From Aldrovandia affinis (lineage: Eukaryota > Chordata > Actinopteri > Notacanthiformes > Halosauridae): 64,000 bases of DNA. Positions 58,501-64,000 of this stretch are shown here, piece after piece (the stretch's first letter is position 1; each line of letters begins with the position of its first letter). The stretch spans positions 1,403,009 to 1,467,008 of the forward strand of contig JAINUG010000197.1 of NCBI GenBank assembly GCA_029706075.1, read 5' to 3'. The notes beneath the pieces were generated by a model. The model worked only from the letters and a program-made list of their open reading frames with translations, was not told the origin of the DNA and ran no database searches. Both the position numbers and the translations under genes were made by a program.

Positions 58501-61500
58501 ATTTAAAGGGAAACGAGTAGTCTCGCGATCGGGCCGGAGGCCGGTAGCGAGACATCAGTCATCTATCTTCCGCACCTTCATTACAGTCGAGCTATCCTGG
58601 CGGAAACAAAACATAAAAATAAACGCTTTTCTTGATTCAGGGGCAGTTGATTGTTTTGTGGACTCCGGGTGGGCCAAAATAATTAAAATACCTGTTCGGG
58701 CTCTTTCGCAGTCCTGTGGTGTTACCGCTCTTGACGGTCGTCCTCTAGGTTCCGGTCGCATTAAGGAATCTACGGAGAATGTAATTATGCGGATCGCGTA
58801 CGGGGAACACACAGAACAAATCAAGTTTTTTTTGGTCGATTCTCCTACGTACCCATTAGTTCTCGGGCACTCCTGGTTAATAAAACATCAACCACAGGTG
58901 AACTGGGGTAGTCATAAAAACCTATTGTTCAATGGGGGATCAATGTTCACTTGGGTGTTTACCTTTTATTCCGTCGTCGTCCGGTTTCGGTGGGTCTAAA
59001 AGTCACGAGACCGATTCGGAGACCGACGAATCAGTTCACTGTTCGCCTAATCATGCTCCCTCCTCCGTACACTCCAATGAGACGGAGAAAGAACTCGACT
59101 GGGATCCTCAGTGTGATTGGGGAGTTCCGCTGGAGGAGTCCACGGCCGAGGAGATTAGTGACCTGGAATCCTTATCTTTTGACTCTTTGGAGGCAGACAT
59201 GCCGTCTACGGACACTGAACCCAATCCGTCGCGAGTTCCTAAACGCTCGGTTAGTCACTCCAGTTCCGATTCCCATAAAAATTCCGACCTGACACCATTG
59301 ACCCCGAGTCCCATAAAAATCAGGAGGATGGAACTCATGAGTGCGGAATTTTATCCGCTACCCCCCGGCATTCCTAAAACTTATTCGGATCTTAGCGAGG
59401 TGTTTAGTAAGCAAAGGGCTACTAAGCTACCCCCGCACCGGCCTTATGATTGCGCTATTGAGCTTCACCCAGGCACAGTTCCTCCACGTGGAGCCCTATA
59501 TTCACTATCTGTACCTGAGAGTGCGGCTATGAAAAGATACATTTCTGAATCCCTAGCTAACGGTTTTATCAGGCCATCCACGTCTCCGGCTGGGGCGGGG
59601 GTTTTTTGTCAGTAAAAGGACGGGGATTACGACCTTGTATCGATTACAGAGGATTAAACAACATCACTATAAAAAATCGATATCCTCTTCCTCTAATGAA
59701 CTCCGCGTTTGAACGTCTCCAAGGGGCGTCCGTTTTTACCAAACTGGATCTTCGCAACACCTATAATTTGGTACGGATTCGACAAGGGGACGAGTGGAAA
59801 ACGGCTTTTAATACTCACAGTGGCCACTATGAGTATCTGGTTATGCCGTTTGGCCTCACGTGCGCCCCCGCTGTTTTCCAGGCATTAGTTAATGACGTGC
59901 TCAGGGAGATGTTGGAAAAATCTGTCTTTGTCTATCTGGACGATATCTTGATTTTCTCCACTTCCCTCACTGAGCACGTCAAGCACGTAAGGCAGGTACT
60001 TAGATGCCTATTAGAAGCCAGGCTGTTTGTGAAAGCGGAGAAATGCGTATTTCATGCACAGTCAGTTTCCTTCTTAGGATTCATTGTTTCGGAGGGAAAG
60101 ATCCAAATGGACCCCAAAAAGTGACTGCGGTCGGGATTGGCCATCTCCGGGTTCTGTTAAGCAGGTCCAGCGGTTCTTGGGATTTGCGAATTTTTATAGA
60201 CGGTTTATCCGCAATTTTAGTGCAGTGGTCGCCCCCATCACGGCGCTTACAAAGAAAACGGTTCCCTCTCATTTCCAATGGACTCTAAAGGCGGAGGCGG
60301 CGTTCGCGAATTAAAGAGGAGATTCTGTTCTGAACCCATTTTAATTTCTCCCAATCCTTCATTACCTTTCATTGTAGAGGTTGACGCCTCTGAGCTAGGG
60401 GTAGGGGCTATACTGTCCCAGCGGTCGGCCATGGACCAAAAGGTTCATCCATGCGCGTATTTTTCTCGGAGCCTTTCGCCTGCCGAGAGGAATTACAATG
60501 TAGGAGATCGGGAGTTATTAGCGGTTAAGATGGCGCTGGAGGAATGGCGTCATTGGCTAGAGGGGCGGAACATCCCTTTACGGTCTGGACGGATCATAAA
60601 AATTTAGAATACATCCAGGGGCTCAACGTCGTAATTCGCGGCAAGCTCGATGGGCATTATTTTTACTAGGTTTAATTTTTTGTTGACTTACCGTCCTGGT
60701 TCAAAAAATATTAAACCTGACGCCTTTGTCGCGCATGCGATGGGTCGAACGGGATCATCCGCCCACACCCATTATTCCCACCGCACAGATTTTATCTCCA
60801 GTTTTATGGGAGATAGAAAGAGTGGTGCATGAGGCCCAACGCCTTGAGCCGGATCCTGGTGGGGTCCACGGGGGTGCCTCTTCGTTCCCTCAGGAGCTCG
60901 CGCCCAGGTACTGCAGTGGGGTCACTCCTCTCGGCTCACAGGTCACCCAGGCGTACACCGTACGCACGATTTCCTGGGTAGACGGTTCTGGTGGCGGGGT
61001 ATGGAGAGGGACGTGCGGGAGTTTGTTGCTGCCTGTAATATTTGTGCCCGCAATAAGGTGTCACAGCTGGCACCGTCAGGGTTACTGCGGCCTTTACCGG
61101 TTCCTCACCGCCCTGGAGTCATATCGCCTAGACTTTGTCACCGGCTTGCCCAGCTCTAATGGTCATACTGTCATTTTGGTCATAGTTGACAGATTTTCCA
61201 AGGCCGCCCACTTCATTGCGCTTCCCAAGCTGCCGTCTGCGCTCGAGACGGCGCATCTTATGATGGACCATGTCTTTCGCCTTCACGGCTTGCCGCAAGA
61301 CGTAGTGTCCGATCGGGGTCCCCAGTTTGCGTCCAGATTCTGGCGCGCGTTTTGTTCCCTTTTAGGGGCGTCGGTCAGTCTGTCTTCGGGCTTTCACCCA
61401 CAGACCAATGGACAGACTGAACGCACCAATCAAACCATGGAAAACACTCTCCGGTGTCTGGCCTCCGCCAATCCCACATCGTGGAGCCGGCATCTGGCCT

Positions 61501-62088
61501 GGGCGGAGTACGCCCATAACACTCTGCGTAATGCGTCGTCAGGTCTCTCTCCTTTCGAGGCTCAGTTTGGTTTTCAGCCTCCTCTGTTTCCTGAGCTGGA
61601 GGGTGACGCAGGGGTTCCCAAGGGTTCGTACGGCACTGTTGCGCGCAGTTGATCGCCAAAAGGAGTTTGCTAATCGCCGTCGGCGGGCAGCTCCATCGTA
61701 TAGGGTAGGTCAACGGGTTTGGTTGTCTACACGAGATCTGCCGTTACGGGTAGAGTCTCGCAAACTCGCTCCGCGCTTTATTGGGCCTTTTAAAATCATC
61801 CGTAAGGTTAACCCTGTCACTGTGCAATTACAGCTCCCACAATCCATGCGGATACATCCCACGTTTCACGTGTCCCGCATAAAACCACTACTTATTAGCG
61901 CCTTAGCACCTCCCGAAGTGCCGCCGCCGCCGCCTCGTATCATTGGGGGTGGCCCGCTTACACGGTACGGAGTATTGTGGCCTCGCGGCGAGAGTAGGCA
62001 GGGAACTCAGTTCCTTGTGGACTGGGAGGGTTACGGTCCTGAGGAGCGCAGTTGGGTCCCGTCCGGCACATCTTGGATCCATCTTTGA
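58500..62088 (+). pseudogene. pol: pol region: protease, RT, RNase H, integrase, chromodomain, fossil
   Basis: Parts in order: aspartic protease with FLDSGA (about 58627); reverse transcriptase with [20 protein letters not shown] (about 59633) and the catalytic YLDDILIFS (about 59932); RNase H with [17 protein letters not shown] (about 60380); integrase core with [12 protein letters not shown] and [12 protein letters not shown] (about 61170-61350) and [14 protein letters not shown]; and a C-terminal chromodomain with [17 protein letters not shown] (about 62012-62065). This order is typical of Ty3/gypsy chromoviruses. The region is interrupted at several points and is regarded as non-functional. 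Confidence 0.93.
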
Positions 62089-62133
62089 TCCAAGATTTTT
62101 CAGCGTGGTTCTGAAGGGTCGTCAGGAGTCGTC

Positions 62134-62148
62134 CCTTAAGGGGGGTCC
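62134..62148 (+). other. Polypurine tract before the 3' LTR
   Basis: TTAAGGGGGGTCC, a short purine run directly upstream of the 3' LTR, is where plus-strand DNA synthesis is primed in LTR elements. Confidence 0.75.
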
Positions 62149-62717
62149 TGTCACGGTTGTTCCCCTGAACCATCACCAGATGGCGGTGTTGCGCCTTCTT
62201 TGGAGGCGGGTCAGCTGGTTCCTATTACTAATCACCTCCTATAAATTCTCGCACCTGGATTCGTTCTGTGCGAAATCGTAAGCCATTTTACGATTTAGCC
62301 GGTAAGGTATGTAGCGTCTTTTAAAGATACTACTCAAAGACTTACTATAGGAACAAAGAAACTCCTTAGCTAATTCAGGACTTCTTTATGAAACCTTATT
62401 TAGGAGACCTTTCTACCGTTAGGTATTCTGTTGGTTTCTTTCAAACAGTCAAACAAGACTGTGTTTTGGGTTTTCATTTTCGTTGTTTATTTGGCTCTCC
62501 TAGCCGTTTATTATTTTGTCCAGACACCCGGTGTCGGTGGTTTATTTACTTGTTTGTTTGTGTCTTTGTGGCATATTTTCTGTTTTCCCCTTTTTGTTAT
62601 TATTTTTCCTATTCTCTGTCATTCAGAGCTTGTGGTTAGGCTGTAGGCTTACAGTCTAACTTATCGATATCCCCGGGGTTCTGCGATTGATTCCAATCAC
62701 TTAACCCACCCTTACAG
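62149..62717 (+). repeat. 3' LTR of the gypsy element, fossil
   Basis: A 569-bp copy of the 5' LTR. I count about two substitutions and six length differences between the two, including one of 8 bp and one of about 20 bp; the others are single-base changes in homopolymer runs. Confidence 0.93.
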
Positions 62718-62722
62718 TCTAG

Positions 62723-64000
62723 TATATATTAGCTTAGTCAGCAAGTCTAAATGGCGTAGATTTGTATTTATGTACAACTCTCAATATCTACGCAAAACAG
62801 CCTTCACATGAAATGATAGTTAGCTAGCTAAGATTGTTAGCTCAAACTATTAGCAAGAGAGGACCACACTAGCTAACCTGCTGCAACATACAATACTAGC
62901 TAGCTATTGTTAGCTTGAAATACAAATTAATTAATGAAAGTGTGCGATGCACTCAAAGACTCCAGGTTCCATTATGTAGGGAAGCCCCATTGCTCTGTTG
63001 CAGGAGTACAGCACAAAGGGGAGTTAACTGGCTAGATGGAATAAATGTTTGGACTGGATTAAATTTTTTGTGTGAAACAGCCGGTCAAATTCAAGAATAA
63101 CTTCATTACTCAACCCGAAGGTGCTGGAACACTGTTCTACCTTGTTCTGGCCCAGTCCAACTCCTGCATATGACATTATGGAGGCTTTATGGCATATGAT
63201 TCAAACATTACCATGATCTTCCCTAGCCTCTCTGGCACAGATGCAGGCTTTTTGTCTGTGCATTGAGGATGGCAAAGTCTAGCATGCAGAAACAAGGACA
63301 CTGATCAGCAGACAAGGTTGCTGGTCACCACTGAGTGATGCTGTATGTAAATACCAGGTGTCCTAAACTGGTACAACGTAAAGAAGTGGAAAACAAACAG
63401 AAAATAAAGTTGATTGCAAGCACAAAAAACAGAGCCTTGTGCTGAGACATACTGCTGGCAGAACTGTGGTCTTTGACATCCAGGCGAGCAGTAACTGTTA
63501 AGGATTAGTTGAAAATAGAAAAAGGCTAGCAGTCTGGCATGTTCCAGTCCCCACAAGAAAAGAGCCAATATTTACAACATCTCTATTTGATCATCCTGGG
63601 AGACACTTTAAACAGCAGCGGCCAACATTTACTCTGCATAGAGAACATTTTTGGGGGATACAGAGGAACGCTGAAATATTTGGGAACCTTTTGTTTCTTG
63701 ATTTGTTTTCAGTCTGTTTTGCATTAACATAATATTTTAGAAATCATTTGTGTTACAGATTGTGTGGTAATATGGTGTATTTATAAGCTTCTTCATTTGC
63801 ATGGATTCATATAGAGCAGTCAGCAGCCTTCTATAAATACAACACATTTGTCAGATTCTGGGACCTCTGCACATGATCATGTGTAAGCCATTTTAAATGT
63901 ACATTCTATTTAGGCTATTGAATTTAAATGGTTATTCCCTGGTAGTTTGATCATTATTTTGAATTGATCATTCTTTTTGCAGTAACTCAGTACTGTTTTA
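62723..64000. other. Unique AT-rich non-coding DNA
   Basis: GCTAGC texture at 62815-62910; no exon or repeat recognised. Confidence 0.45.

Larger units (their letters stand above)
57002..62717 (+). mobile_element. Ty3/gypsy LTR retrotransposon, sushi (Tf1-like, chromodomain) type; broken fossil
   Basis: A full-length layout of 5716 bp: 5' LTR, gag, protease, reverse transcriptase, RNase H, integrase with C-terminal chromodomain, polypurine tract and 3' LTR. No envelope gene is seen. A 5-bp target duplication, TCTAG, lies at 56997-57001 and 62718-62722. Gag resembles the sushi group, from which vertebrate PEG10/RTL genes derive. The primer site matches the element's own transcript start instead of an obvious tRNA. 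The coding region is broken in roughly ten places, while the LTRs differ by only about two substitutions plus several length changes, so the insertion is young. Confidence 0.95.

Overview
The window looks like teleost fish nuclear DNA. The evidence is its mobile-element mix: Tc1-like transposons of the type common in salmonids and other fish, TTF-zinc-finger hAT relics, a piggyBac element, L2-clade LINE pieces, several tRNA-derived SINEs, a sushi-type Ty3/gypsy retrotransposon and abundant (TG)n microsatellites. I found no host protein-coding exon, tRNA gene, rRNA gene or CRISPR array that I can defend. Almost every open frame is a chance frame, a repeat shadow or a piece of a mobile element. 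The base is AT-rich non-coding DNA resembling a gene desert or a very long intron.

Layout. 0-20 kb: unique AT-rich DNA with SINEs (1.76, 5.44, 11.2 kb), a near-perfect Tc1-like MITE (3.33 kb), a possible solo LTR (4.6 kb), a short MITE (6.04 kb), the 5' part of a hAT element (7.29 kb), a hAT MITE (9.19 kb), copy A of an unclassified repeat (12.3-13.0 kb), a minus-strand TTF/DUF4371 hAT relic (15.8-16.3 kb) and a transposon-like unit with TAACAGGGTTGAC motifs around a lysine-rich two-exon gene relic (17.4-19.8 kb). 20-45 kb: L2 pieces (20.2 kb; 25.3 kb inside a Tc1 element; 38.8-40.2 kb), the end of a hAT transposase (23.2 kb), three solo LTRs of one family (24.0, 37.7, 38.3 kb, the last two tail to tail), minisatellites (34.1 and 43.4 kb) and a 1.49-kb piggyBac-type element in TTAA (41.2 kb). 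45-57 kb: two further SINEs (45.6 and 47.2 kb), a second copy of the short MITE, a long quiet stretch, copy B of the unclassified repeat in inverse orientation (53.7-55.4 kb), a Tc1 remnant and an L2 copy carrying a fold-back inversion (55.7-56.7 kb). 57.0-62.7 kb: one gypsy element of the sushi/Tf1 type with both LTRs, target duplication, gag, protease, RT, RNase H, integrase and a C-terminal chromodomain. It is broken in roughly ten places although its LTRs are nearly identical. 62.7-64 kb is unique.

Nothing here works as an operon or pathway. The main interest lies in how the elements are nested, in the self-priming signal of the gypsy element, in two poorly classified repeat families, and in several repeat-free stretches that could be conserved regulatory DNA. 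All family names rest on motifs read by eye; no database search was possible.
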